Below, piece by piece: positions 1 to 12,000 of a stretch of 64,000 nucleotides of DNA. Below the pieces are notes generated by a model, which saw only the letters and a program-made list of their open reading frames with translations, made no database searches and was not told the DNA's origin. The stretch is from NCBI GenBank assembly GCA_021904315.1, contig CM038914.1:23485065-23549064 (forward strand), given 5' to 3'. Source of the DNA: Sphagnum magellanicum (taxonomy: Eukaryota; Streptophyta; Sphagnopsida; Sphagnales; Sphagnaceae). Within the stretch, counting starts at the first letter, position 1. Every line of letters starts with the position of its first letter. The position numbers were made by a program, and so were the translations under genes.

Positions 1-480
1 CGCTGGGGTAGCTGTATAAGGCCACATGCAAAGGTTATGTGGATCACTAAGGCCCTAGAAAGGGAGCAGTTCCCACAACTAAGGGCTTGTACAGGCACGT
101 CCCCATTGTCAGGCCTTACCTGGTGGTGCAACAGTTTTAATGTCCCTAGGGTAGAAGGCCGCAAGCAAGGTAGTGTGGAGTGGTTGAGGCCCAGGAATAG
201 GGTAGTTCCTGCCATTAAGGGCCTGTCCAACCAAGTTCCCTGTTGTTGGGTCTTACCTGGTGGTGCAACAGTTTTAATGTCCCTAGGATAGTTGTATAAG
301 GTCTCACGCAAGGTCATGTGGAAGGTTTAAGGCCCTAGGAAGGGCTAGGTCCGGAAATTAAGGGCCCATCCAGCCACATTTCCCATTGGGGGGCATTACC
401 TGGTAATAGTTCTTTGAATTAAGGGCCTATTGCAGGCACATCACCCATTGTTGGACCTTACATAGTGTTAAAGAACTTAG
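1..480. repeat. ~145-bp degenerate tandem repeat
   Basis: Units share the core CTTACCTGGTGGTGCAACAG followed by TTTTAATGTCCCTAGG. Cores lie near 113 and 249, with a degraded third near 391. The intervening text also repeats (AAGGGCCT, GTATAAGG, GTGGAG). The short ORF over this stretch has no coding character. The same array opens unit B. Confidence 0.75.
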
Positions 481-2168
481 TTTTTTTAACAAAAGAACTG
501 GGAAAGAAGGGGAAGAATCTTTCCACCTATTGAATTTTTCTTGAACAAATGGAATGAGAAAAATTAAGGTGAGGGTGCCTTAAATTTACAATTTTTTCTT
601 GAACAAAATAGAAAAGGGAAATAAGATAAAGCAAATTAAAAACTTTTAATTTTCTTGAACAAAAGAAATGGGAAATAAGAGGAAGTGCCATATACCCTCC
701 TTCATATATCAAAGGTGTTGTGTCCTTTTGAAAGCTGGCTCCATGCAGTACATTATGTGGTAATGTTGTAGATTACTACATTGTTATGTCATCTCTCATA
801 TTGAAAAACCACTAGTGTACTAAGTACTAACCCACTCTAGGTATAAGCTGTGATTAGCCATTCAGAACTAGTACAAATTTGCCCCTTTGATTCCTTCAGA
901 TCAAGGATTTACATAAGATTTAGGTTCACACTCATGTGAGTAAAAAAATCAAATAAGACGTATTCATCTTTTTCTTTGCCAAAAGGTTTGTTTTGGAATT
1001 CTACATGTGGTCAGGAAAATTAATAGCTAGACATGTTGATTAATCCAGTGATGAGCTGATGATCTAGTTATTTGTTCCAATGCCATCAAAAAGGCCTTAT
1101 GGACAACTTTGCCTTATCCCATAAGAAGAAGCTTTCTCCATATAGAGCTTGGCATTTGTGTCATCAGCCAGAGCGTGGTGTAGGTACTCTTCAAGCAAAG
1201 CAACAATGATAAGGAGTTATGGATACCTAATCTAAAATTCTACTTTTGCAAACACAAGTGACTAACCCATTTTAATCCTACAGCCTTTTGTCAAATTTGC
1301 CGGTGTCAAAGAAAAGGTTGGACTATGCCTAACCTATAGGCAGAAAATTGGTTGAAGGGAGTTGATGGTTGAGACTTGAAACCCCACCGCATGATTTAAC
1401 ATTGATTTTTAAATCCTTTATTGGGGAGGCTTGTATGGACTATAGACACCAGGCATTCCTCATGAACTGTAATTGCCGAGCTCAAAAAAGGTGCATTTTC
1501 AAAGCCTTATGCATGGATTTTGTTCTAGTCCACCACCAGAAAAAAATTTAAACAAATTTCAATGTAAGATATCAAAATATGGTAGCACTAAAAACCAACT
1601 TAATATTTTATTCAACATAACCCAATAGCTTACTAAGATAGAAAATGTTAATCCAATGGGAATTCTATCTAAAATCCACATTCTAGTTTTAAATTGATGT
1701 TTGGGAAATTTTTCTCTTATAGTTTTCATATTAAATTGCTTTTGGATCATACCCTCCTCCCATAATTTAGATGTCTGTTTATTGGTCAATTTGCAATGTT
1801 GTGTGGGCACAACTTCATAAACCATTTGGTGGCTATCACTTATGACTTACTATGGAGAATGATAAATGGCAAATGCTCCTCAGTGTGATCTTTAATGTCA
1901 TATATGGCTTATTCAAAGGGCATAGGTCCACCAGAAATTTGAAGTGAGTTCATTTTGTGTCATTGTTTTGCATGAAATTGCTATAGCAAGCAAGTGCCCA
2001 CAAGGGGAAAACTTTGATAACCTTGGTAACATATTTAAATCACCTATGAGAAACCACCACCTGTGAAATGTTCATCTGGCCATAGCTCGTCTTCATGTTG
2101 AGTGTTTTGCAAAAATCTGAGCCCATTTTACGCTCCTGTGTGGTTTACATTACCTTTTGAGATAATGT
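481..2168. other. Duplicated non-coding sequence
   Basis: No gene was recognised. Positions 530..690 hold about three imperfect ~60-bp repeats with TTTTCTTGAACAAA, which create a meaningless minus-strand ORF. The tract is AT-rich and repeated at 32590..34319 with small indels in no codon pattern, so I read it as non-coding. Confidence 0.6.
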
Positions 2169-2288
2169 TCAAATTGAGCTATCCACTAATGACTCATGTA
2201 GTTGGGCCAACATGCCCACAATGCAAGCTGTGACATCCACTGTTGGTGGGTCAAGCAAACTGCCATGATCTGCAAGTGGGATATTGTT
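2169..2288 (-). pseudogene. Squalene-hopene cyclase-like fragment (unit A)
   Basis: On the minus strand this short stretch reads NNIPLADHGSLLDPPTVDVT and continues through a GMLAQL segment to a TGA at 2171..2169. It matches the region after the catalytic DXDD motif in bacterial-type squalene-hopene cyclases (typically HIPFADHGALLDPPTVDVTA). Only about 39 codons remain. The upstream part was removed by a deletion that joins position 2288 to sequence equivalent to 36597 in unit B. It is a relic and encodes no enzyme. Its residues are nearer the family consensus here (LLDPPTVDV) than in copy B (SLDAPTVEV). Confidence 0.75.
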
Positions 2289-3357
2289 TTTAGAACTAGA
2301 GGTTCTTCATAAAAGTAAAGAAACACCCAACACTGGAATTTACTTCCCCTTGCATATTATGAGTTATGAGGATAGTATGTCTTTCAGACAACTGCAGCAC
2401 AACTGCATACTGCTTAGTCTCCCACAAGTCATGACATTCTCGCCAACCACAGAATTTCTATTTTCACACAATCTGCTTTGTTGGTTGATGAAAGTCAGGC
2501 ACTTGCTACTACACTCGCATCATGGACAACAAGGAGTTCGAGTCACAACAATGGTATTAACTTATGTATAATCTCTAAGACAAAATCTGTGCAGACTGCA
2601 CAACTCTTTATCAATGTGCACAGCTGCCTGTATTCCTGATGACAACTGCTCATATTCCTGAAATACACCCACAAGCCACTAAAAATTTCTCATCTTTTGC
2701 ATGAGATTCTGGTGTTGCTACATCCTACTTCACCACGTTTGTTGGAGGGTTGTTTGGGGTATAGCTGGCAACATTCAACAAATGCGATTCGTTGGGAGTC
2801 TTTTCCAGATTTCCAGAACCCTTTACACCAATGTATGGTTGCAATATCTGACAGTTCCATGATTATTTCCTCTTTCATGGCTCCTGTTTGAAATACATGA
2901 GAGACATCCTATTATATTTGCAATGTCGCCATTTGCATCCTTCTTAACATACACCAACCAAGAGAAAGGATGTCATTTGGAGTTTGGCAACAAAGGACTC
3001 AATCCACACAAGAATTTCCTTGATTCGATTCCATTTCTCTGCATTACTCAGCAGTTGTCGTCTCTTCACTGTGCACATGATGGAAGGACATCATTCACTT
3101 GGGAATCACCCTAGCTTACTCTAGTTCAATTCTACAGTAATTTGCATAAATGTAGAAAAAACTCCAGGATTCGACAATTAGGGTAAGATTTCAGAGGGTA
3201 ACCAATCAACAACACTCAGGAGATAGAATGAAGACAATTTAAGCCAACAATTTAAAGGTTGGCTGAGGTTTTTGAGCCATAGGAAATGAGCAATTAAGAT
3301 AGCTATCTAGATTGAGATTATTTGGAATGAGACCATGCAAATAGGTGAAACTTGGAA
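2289..3357. other. Duplicated non-coding sequence
   Basis: Matches 36600..37660 in unit B. Short ORFs occur on both strands (for example 2284..2571 and 2697..2891) but none resembles a known protein, and the B copies have frame-breaking differences. Confidence 0.55.
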
Positions 3358-3362
3358 AATGG
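3358..3362. repeat. Target-site duplication AATGG, left of Copia
   Basis: AATGG directly precedes the TG of the left LTR, and an identical AATGG follows the CA of the right LTR at 8821..8825. A 5-bp duplication is standard for Copia integration. Confidence 0.9.
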
Positions 3363-3603
3363 TGAAAAAGATAGGGGGGGGAGAGCTTGAGCTCTTGCAA
3401 ACACCCACACACACACACACGGACACGGACGACAACAAGCTCGCCAAAAACAAAAAAACACAGTAACCAAAATCCGTCGCGCGCACGCCAGTCGATGTGA
3501 ACGTAGAACGGTCACTAAGCACGCCAAAACGCGCTAGTCAATGTAGAACGGTCACTGAGGCACATTTTGAATGTCAGCTTTAGTTAAGCTTGACATCTCA
3601 ACA
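3363..3603 (-). repeat. 3' LTR of Copia element
   Basis: A 241-bp LTR, at the element's 3' side because the element runs on the minus strand. It begins TG and ends CA, and includes a (CA)n run near 3405..3420. Most differences from the other LTR are transitions, mostly A/T here where the other LTR has G/C. Confidence 0.92.
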
Positions 3604-6600
3604 CTCCCCCTCAAGTTCAACTCCAACTCCATCATTCCAAGCATGCTGTGGAATCGATGATGCTTCTCAGCTCCCAAGACCTTGGTGAAGATGTCGGCAA
3701 CCTGATCCTTTATGCTGACATAAATAAGATCAATCTCACCTGCCAAGACCTTCTCCCTGATGAAGTGATAATGAACCTCAATGTGTTTTGTCTGTGCATG
3801 AAACATTGGGTTCTTAGCCAGCTGAATATTGCTAAGGTTATCACAATATATGACAACCTATTTGTCCACATGCAGCCCCAAATCTCCAAGTAGCTTATGA
3901 ACCCAAGCTACCTCACATGTTGCCATCGCAGCACCCCTGTACTCTGCCTCTGTGCTCGACAAGGTAATTGTCGACTGCTTCTTGCTACTCCAAGTAACAG
4001 CAGCACTCCCAAAAGAAAACATAAAACCACTAGTGGATCTCCTGTCTGAGATGCTACCAGCCCAATTAGCATCTATGTATCCATGCACCTACAACTTCGT
4101 GCTAGCTTCATAAAAGAGACCATAATCTGCTGTGGCACTCACATAGCGTAGTGTGTGCCTCACACCATCCAAATGTGGCTTCCGAAGAACCTGCATAAAC
4201 TAGCTTTCCAACCCAATTGTGTAGTTTAAGTTTGGCTTGGTGATCGTCATGTAAATAAGACTACCCACTATCTTCCTATACATAGTGGCATCCTTTAAAA
4301 CCTCACCTACATCTGCACTCGGCTTGCCATTCTGATTCAGTGGTATAGAAATGGGTTTACAACCAACCATACCATATTTGGACAGCATGTCCAATGCATA
4401 TTATTGCTGTAACAACCATATACCTTCAGGCGTCCTGATGACCTCAATGCCTAGGAAGAATTTGAGCTCACCCAGATCCTTCATGTCAAATTTTTGTTTA
4501 AGGAGACATTTTACATGCTCAACTTCCTTCTCATTGTCACCCCCAATAATCAAATCATCCACATAGATAGTGATGACCACAATGCCCTCATCACTTTTAC
4601 GCACATAGAGTGAATGATCTGCATCTAACATACGAAAGCCAATGGTGACAAGATATTCTGCAATTTTGTCATACCATGCTCTCGGTGCTTGTTTTAGTCC
4701 ATACAAGGCTTTACGCAGCCTACACACATAATTTGGGTGACTCATATCCTCATATCCAGGTGGCTGGTCCAAATACACCTCTTCTTGCAACTCACCATGC
4801 AAGAAGGCATTCTTTACATCCATTTGATGTAACAGCCAACCTCTTGATGCAGCCACTACAATCACAGCTCTCATTGTTACCATCTTTGCAATAGGAGCAA
4901 ATGTCTCCTCATAATCAATGCCATGTGTCTGGGCATATCCTTTGGCTACTAATTTAGCCTTATACCTGCTTATGCTTCCATCCGAATTGTGCTTCACTTT
5001 GTACACCCACTTACATCCAATAGCCTTTTTCCCTTCAGGCAAGGGCACCAACTTCCATGTCCTGTTTGCATCCAATGCAGCCATCTCCTCATCCATGGCT
5101 TTATCCCAGAGTGCATGCCCAATGGCATCCTCAAAACAACTGGGTTCAACAACCTGCACAACCTTTGCCATATATGCATAATGGCGAGCTACATAACCAT
5201 CATATATTAATCTCTGGACTAGTCGTCTTTCGCTGGTAGACCTGCGTGGACTTGGATCTGTCCGTGGTGTCCCATTTGCTACATTAGCTCTTTTCACACT
5301 AGGTGTCCTGATAATTGGAATCCTAAACTCATCATCAAGGCTCTGCTCAGAGCCACTAGACTTTCCATCTACATGTGAATATCTTGGAAAAATGTCAGGC
5401 ATACCAAGGGCCTCACCAACCTTCTCTTTTCCTTTATATGATGCATCACCTGTGTTTGTAGGACTGCTATTATGATGCAGCCTACCACTCCATGGTCTAT
5501 TAGTAGACCCACTAGAAGAGGACTCTCGTGGTCCACTCAATGTTTGTGATTGCTCACCTGCATTCTTTGCAACCACATGCTCATCTGCATCAGCCCTAAT
5601 AGTGTCTTTCATGTCAGCATACCAGCTGCTCATTTCATCAAACACAACATCCCTGCTCACCCTCATTTTACATGTGACAGGATTATAACATCTGTACCCT
5701 TTTTGCTCAAGTGAGTACCCAATGAAAACACATTTTTCAGCCTTCGGATCCAGCTTAGTCTGTAGCTCATCTGGTACATGTACATAAGCAATGCACCCAA
5801 ACGCTTTCAAGTGTGACAAATCTGGTTTTCTGCCACTGTACTTCTCCTCTGGAGTCATACCATGCACTGTTGCTGTGGGGGTCCTGTTCATGATGTAAAC
5901 TGCAGTCGCAACCACTTCAGCCCAATAATGATGTGGCATGTTCTTGTCAGCCATTAATGCACGAGCAACCTCTGCAATGTGCCTGTTCTTTCTCTCAGCA
6001 ACTCCATTTTGCTGCGGAGTATACCTGCATGTAAATTGCCTCTGAATTCCATGCATTTTCAGATATGTAGTAAATTCATTGGAGAAATATTCTCCCCCTC
6101 CATCTGACCTTAGGCACTTAACCTATAACCCTGTTTGCTTTTCAGCCAACATTCTGAAATTTTGAAAGTGAGTAAACACTTCATTTTTTTCCTTCATGAA
6201 GTACACCCACACTCTCCTTGTGTGGTCATCAATGAATGATACATAGTAGTGACATCCTCCCATTGATGCTATCTTGGTTGGCCCCCATACATTTGAATGC
6301 ACTACATCAAGTGCTTTCTTACTTACATTCTTGTCATGCGGAAACACATTCTTTGTTTGTTTCCCAAATTGACATGCTTCACATATCTTATGCATTCCAT
6401 CCACCTTAAACTTTGCCAAACCTGTGACAATTTCTAAACTTTGCATAGACTTCAATCGTTGCTCATTTACATGACCAATACGCTTATGCCATATGTCCAT
6501 ATCAGCCACAACTCCTGCACCTTGTGCAAACATAGCAGCTTCCACCTCAGGCATGCTTACATCCAAGGTAAACATTCTGCCCACTCTTTTGCCCTTAGCA

Positions 6601-8030
6601 ACTAAACGACATTTGTCCTTGAAGTCTTCGACATAGCAGCCATCAGGGTTGAATTGAACTTGCAAACCCTGCTCAATCATTTGCCCAACAGAAACCAAGT
6701 TCTTTGTGATATTGGGCACATGAAGTACATCAGATAAGTACTTTATCTTGCCATCTTGCATAGCTAATGGCACATTCCCAATATGAACAATGGGATGGGC
6801 TGTGTCATCTCCCGTCTCTACATAACCTGGTTTTTCCAGATCTTTGACATCCCTAAACCACTCACCATGATAGGTCATGTGGTTAGAGGCTCCCAAATCC
6901 ACATACCATACATTATTAACATTTGTGGAAGCATTTGCAGCCACTGTATTTAGCATGTGCTACACAACAAATAGATGCTCATACCTATCTTTAGCCTGCT
7001 TACTTGAGGATGCATAATTATTCTGTTGCAATTTTCCAATCCTCATGTCACTTTCCTTCTTTCTACATTCTTTGGCCCAATGGCCTGGTTTGCCACAATA
7101 ATGACAGTCTCTAGAATTTGATCCAGATTGTTGTCTGTTCCAATTGCCACGTCCTCTTTGGCCCCCCTTGCCTTGAGACTGGCCTCTTCCACCACCTCTG
7201 TATGACTGTTGTTGCTGTGAGTCATTTGACTGTTACTGTCCAAAAATCTGATTTTCGAAACGGCCACCACCTTGGCCTTGACCACGACCTCTTCCTTTGC
7301 CTCTACTTGTATTTGTATTTGAGTAGAAGGCCTGCTGCTCTACATTATTCTTGTTTTGTGTAGAATAATCTTCATTTAAAGTTTTTTCTTTTACAATTAG
7401 CATTGAAACAAGATCTTGAAAGTTGGGAACATTCTCCCTGACAATTATGGATGTCTTGAAAGGTTTGTATTCCTTTCCAAGTCCATTTAGACAAACGCTG
7501 ACCAAATCATCATCATCCATAGATACATTAATAGATGCAAGGGATTCAACAATACCCTTGATCTTCAATGAATACTCATTGATAGACATGTTCTTCTCCA
7601 TAGTGTGCAGCTCTTGCTTTAGCTGTAGCTTCCTTGCCTTTGTATTTGTCTGGAACATTTGCACCAAGTTTTGCCATGCTTCTGTTGAAGTGTGAGCATC
7701 CTGTATGTGCCCAATCATAGTGTTTGTAACACTAACAGACAACCAATACATGACCTTGCGTGCACCCTGGTTCCAATCCTTGAATGCCTTTATCGCTATT
7801 GCAGTGGCATTTTCCTCGAGCAACTCTGGAGGGTCTTCATTCTCACCTTCCACATAGTCCCAAAATCCTTTTCCCATAAGGAAATTGGTCATCCTGAACT
7901 TCCAAGCATGGAAGTTGTTCTTGTCAAGCTTCTCACCAACAATTTGATTGATGTTGTCTGACATCTTGTCCGAATAGCACACGAACGCCTGCTGACTCAA
8001 AACAGAGGTTGAGATGATGCAGAAACGCAA
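3552..8030 (-). pseudogene. Copia gag-pol polyprotein, one frame with seven stops
   Basis: All pieces read in one minus-strand frame, with stops at 7233, 6960, 6123, 4401, 4200, 4089 and 3858 (TAA, TAG, TAG, TAA, TAG, TAG, TAG) and no frameshift. Gag lies at 8030..7233, possibly starting at the internal Met at 7964. A zinc knuckle (CHYCGKPGHWAKEC) lies near 7110..7070. The protease motif near 6890 reads DLGAS instead of DSGAS. Integrase has its HHCC zinc site near 6490..6370, but the first catalytic Asp is Asn (HSNVWGP, near 6290); the later Asp (SFIDDH) and Glu (GGGEYF) are present. Reverse transcriptase keeps YVDD (near 4560). RNase H follows at about 4085..3810. The frame ends inside the 3' LTR. 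The element could not make its own proteins without readthrough. Confidence 0.93.
3604..3618 (-). other. Polypurine tract of Copia
   Basis: On the minus strand the sequence TTGAACTTGAGGGGGAG lies directly upstream of the LTR start TGTTGAG. A purine-rich tract at this place primes plus-strand DNA synthesis in LTR elements. Confidence 0.8.
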
Positions 8031-8557
8031 TTTCAGCCGCTTCTAGATGCTAGTGGAAGGACGCTTCTCCTCCTCTGAGCCCCGCCGTCGTTCCGCCTCT
8101 ATCAGCCTTCGCGGCGCTTCAGCAAGCTCCTCCTTCAACAAGACTCCAGCTGAGTTATGACCGCTGCCGCCGTTACTCCCAAGTTTAGATCGGAGACCCA
8201 CCTTGAACACTTTCGGTCCCGCAGAACCCGAAAACGAGGCCATCTCTTCTCCCCACCACCACACCAACAACAACAACAACTCCAAGGACTTCACAACAAG
8301 CACGGATTGCAAGCTCAAATTTGCACGCACGATCGAATGTCGCGAAGTGCGAGCTCCAAATCGCGATCACCCACGATCGGATGTTGTTTGCCGGTGCCTC
8401 CCGAAGAGCTACAGCTCCTCGATCCGATGTCGTTTGTCGATGCCTCCCGAAGAGCTCCGACACGGTGTGGTGGCGAACACGAAGGGGGAAGAGATGATGA
8501 CCTCTTGCTGTCGTACTGCCTCCTTTGCTTCTTGTGCTTGCTGCTCAGCCCTTAGCC
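8031..8557 (-). other. Copia untranslated leader
   Basis: Sequence between the primer-binding site and gag, clearly more GC-rich than its surroundings. Overlapping ORFs on both strands (8157..8580 and others) look like chance products of this composition and match nothing I know. Confidence 0.7.
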
Positions 8558-8577
8558 TGTACCAGGCTCTGATACCA
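8558..8577 (-). other. Primer-binding site for initiator tRNA-Met
   Basis: On the minus strand TGGTATCAGAGCCTGGTACA starts directly next to the 5' LTR. TGGTATCAGAGC is the usual plant Copia primer site, complementary to the 3' end of initiator tRNA-Met. Confidence 0.92.
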
Positions 8578-8820
8578 TGAAAAAGATAGGGGGGGGAGAG
8601 CTTGAGCTCTTGCAAACAGCCGCACACACACACACGGGGACACGGACGACAACAAGCCCGCCAAAAACAAAAAAACACAGGGTCCAAAATCCGTCGCGCG
8701 CGCGTCAGTCGATGTGAACGTAGAACGGTCACTAAGCGCGCCAAAACGCGCCAGTCGATGTAGAACGGTCACTGAGGCACATTTTGAATGTCAGCTCTAG
8801 TTGAGCTTGACATCTCAACA
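8578..8820 (-). repeat. 5' LTR of Copia element
   Basis: A 243-bp LTR paired with 3363..3603. It carries the element promoter, although no TATA box could be assigned by eye. Confidence 0.92.
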
Positions 8821-8825
8821 AATGG
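8821..8825. repeat. Target-site duplication AATGG, right of Copia
   Basis: Identical to 3358..3362. Confidence 0.9.
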
Positions 8826-9090
8826 CACTGCCAATTGTGCCTCTATAGTACATGCTAGAAGTTCACCTTGTATCCAGGTGGTTGAAGCTCACACATTGGG
8901 TGTCTATTTGACTGTTTTTCAACCATGTTTCAGGTACTGTACACCAATCAAATTCCAAGATTAGTCTTTGATGCTGTGATAGAAAGTTCTAAAGCCTTGA
9001 GATTAAATAAGCTTTCTATCTTATACCCTCCAAACTGAAGAAAAGTCCTCTTGATGCCCTTGACTCCTGAGCACATGACTCAGGGGGCGG
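8826..9090. other. Flank present in A, missing in B
   Basis: About 265 bp without recognisable genes. In unit B the text passes from the equivalent of about 3350 straight to the equivalent of about 9085 (near 37665), so this block and the Copia site are both absent there. Confidence 0.6.
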
Positions 9091-12000
9091 GGCACCATGA
9101 AAATGCAAGGGACTGAATTGTGAAAGATGCTAAGAGTAATAGTGTTTTGATTAGGTCCAGAGGAGAGACAACCACTAGTTATACTTTGATTGCTTCCTGT
9201 CAAAAGTAAATGATACTTGAGATGACCACATGTACTCCCTAAAACAGAGACTGCTTTGGGACTTGATCAAAAGAAAGGATAGAGCATTCTTCATAATATT
9301 TCTGCACAATTAGCATGTCATAACTTTAGTTTGTAGGAGGGAGGAGGTTTGTAACATTGTAAAAGTCTTTTCCTCACTAAGAAGGTTATCCCATGACCGA
9401 AGTCCCATTCAAATAAGGCATACTAAGAACTACATCTGCACCTGCAATCACAATAGATCCAGAAAAAAACTAGACCTGTCTCAGTTAGAGATTTGCATGT
9501 TGGAAAGAAACTTGAGGTTTGTTTAATCTAAAACTGAAATGTTTCGATAGTTATTTAGGACCTGCATAAATGCAACACTAGTTATGCAGAATGGAGAACT
9601 TGATTAAAGCCTTGAAATACCAATAATCTAATAACTCTCACCATTAAAGGTACTTTAGCAAGGAGAAAAACTTTCCCTTTAAGTTAAAGATGAAGCCCAA
9701 ATGTGATTAAAGGACAAGGAAAAATGCACAAAATACACAAAAGGAACTTGAGTAGTTTGAATTAACTATAAATCTAGCAATATGAACAGCAATGATAGTC
9801 CCTCATTTACTCAGTGACCATCAATAGTGACATGTATGAAAGTGACATCTCCTTCACTTCATCAGTTCTGGATAATTTCTGTGCAATGGGTACAAGCCAA
9901 TGTAACCACTTGCCTCAGTGCTGAGTTTCTGTTGCAAGTCCAAAAGCAAGAGAAAGACTCAGCCATGATTATTCATTTTGGCAACCTACACTACCGAAGG
10001 AAATAGATGACTTCATTGTTTTTGGTTCATGTTATTCAAAAAGCGACTCTTTGTTTTTGGTATCAGTGACTTAAGAACAGACAAGGCACAAACCTTCATC
10101 AAACATATGATCAATTGTTATTATGTTAATTGGAACTTTCATATTAGCTTTTAGATCTGCCAGATCAATCTTAAGGCATTCAGTTGAAAAATCAAACAAC
10201 AGAAACAAGAACCAATAAGTTTTATTACAATCCAGTCCCAAATTCTCATATCCAACATTTCACACAAATGAAAACTCATTCAAGCAGCAAGCTTCAGACC
10301 CAGGCAATCTTCTCACCAAAAGAACGTGGCAGAAGGAAATAATGCTCCCTTACCACTGAGGGAGTAATAGATTACCTAACTTGTTGACATGCAAAGAAAA
10401 TAAAGCAAAATACTATTGCACCAATGCCACACATCATATGCGCTTGAATCTTTCTGAATGAACAGTCTGACACAAATTCAGCTACTTCTAGCCTAATTAG
10501 TGATTCTCAAATCCAAGAATCTGGTGAATGGCTGTTTGGATCAACACACTCTGGAACTCTTTTATGAGCAATTTTTCTTCTTCATGCCCGTCATACTCAT
10601 GAACATTCACAAGACTCTCTGACCTTCCTTCTAACATGCATACTTGGCCAATAAAACCATCACAATTATGTGAACCAGCACTCTGAGTAACTGGAACTTT
10701 GTTCACAAAGGGGAACATGGAGAGAGATTAAATGCTCGCAGGATGTTTCTGCTTGCATCCAAACTCAACAAAAAAAGTACATTTTCTTTTGGCCTTCTAC
10801 AAGATAGGTCCAAACTCCCCACTAATACAATTACTCATTATGCTGCCAAATAGCACAAACGGAATGCTTTTCAAATCACATGATGCCATTGTACTGTTCA
10901 ACAAAAACACATAAAATATAGTTTGTCTCAGACCCTTGAATGAAAGTATCATTACCACATCAATAACCCCTAAAATCTAACACCATGAATTCTTCCAGAT
11001 GGAACTTAACCAAACAGACTCAACAAACAGACAGACACAGAAATTCCTCACCATGCTCACAATCCCCTAAGAGTTTTCATCACTTCCACAACCATCCCTA
11101 ATCCCACTTCTCCTACTAAATGAATGGCTGAACATTGCATATGAAGTTCCAAGTTCCCAGCATAGCAGAAATAATGAAAAACCTAAAATTTCAACTTAAA
11201 AGTGGCATCCACATCTATGAATCAAGCATTCATCTTACTGCAGTTCATTATTCACAAATCAACCTCACTACATACTTAAGCATACCAAACCAAAAGCATG
11301 AATCATGAACTTAGCTTTTTCCATTGTGCCTCACCACCTACATTCCTCCCACTTATCTCCTCCCTTGGCCACACAAGCATCCTTCCTACCATCACTCTAA
11401 TGCATCTCCCATCAAGAATGCAATAAAAAAGCCCAGCTTGGCGACACCATTCAACATTTCTGCCTTCAGTGGCACACTGCACATCCACACAAAACCCACA
11501 CACAGTTATTATTCTAAGCACAATGCATAAACTCTTCACAGTGCCACCTTCAACAAACTACAAAAGGTGAAAGCATTTTAGCCATTCCAATTGATGATGA
11601 TAACTTTTCATAAAGTAGTTGATGTTGATGTCCTTCTCTTTTCACACTGGCCCAGAAAAATCCAGGTCACATTTCCAAATCACACTCTCATGTAGTTAAC
11701 CAAGGTATGTGTTTCTGTCACAAGACTCGCATTAACAGGATGACCCATCCTTGATGTTGGGTAGCTCAAAGGAACACTAAAGGGAAGGAGATCACCAAAA
11801 AAACAAAGAACAAAAAGACAAAACAAATAGAATGAAAAACTAGAATAAATCCCAAAATTCAAACAAAGAAAAATGAGGAGAAACAACATTGAGAGTTTTA
11901 AGCACAAAGTGGGCTTTGAAAAACCTGCTTTGATGGGATTGAGATTTCTTGTTAATGAAACCTCTGGTTTGCTCTAATATGAACTCTGAAAAGTAGCATT

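Larger units (their letters stand above)
3363..8820 (-). mobile_element. Ty1/Copia LTR retrotransposon, full length, inactivated
   Basis: A 5.46-kb element in minus orientation, with two ~242-bp LTRs, a tRNA-Met primer-binding site, a polypurine tract, one gag-pol frame and a 5-bp target duplication. Domain order on the minus strand is Gag, zinc knuckle, protease, integrase, reverse transcriptase, RNase H, which is the Copia order. Seven in-frame stops make it non-autonomous, and I see no frameshift. The LTRs differ at about 13 of 241 positions plus one 2-bp indel, so it is not a recent insertion. Unit B lacks it, but the corresponding site there is also deleted. Confidence 0.95.

Noticed and set aside
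527-712. Minus-strand ORF repeated at 32539..32865
   Set aside because: Its conservation only reflects the segmental duplication; it is built from AT-rich TTCTTGAACAAA repeats.
4351-5239. Several plus-strand ORFs (60-87 codons)
   Set aside because: They lie opposite the Copia reverse transcriptase frame and are antisense shadows.
7043-7285. Minus-strand ORF of 80 codons inside Copia
   Set aside because: It is in a different frame from gag-pol; the true frame through this stretch encodes the Gly/Gln-rich region and the zinc knuckle.
8157-8580. Overlapping plus-strand ORFs up to 132 codons
   Set aside because: They fall in the GC-rich Copia leader, two frames overlap fully, and no domain is visible.
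10497-10718. Minus-strand ORF of 73 codons
   Set aside because: The unit B counterpart has small deletions that break the frame.
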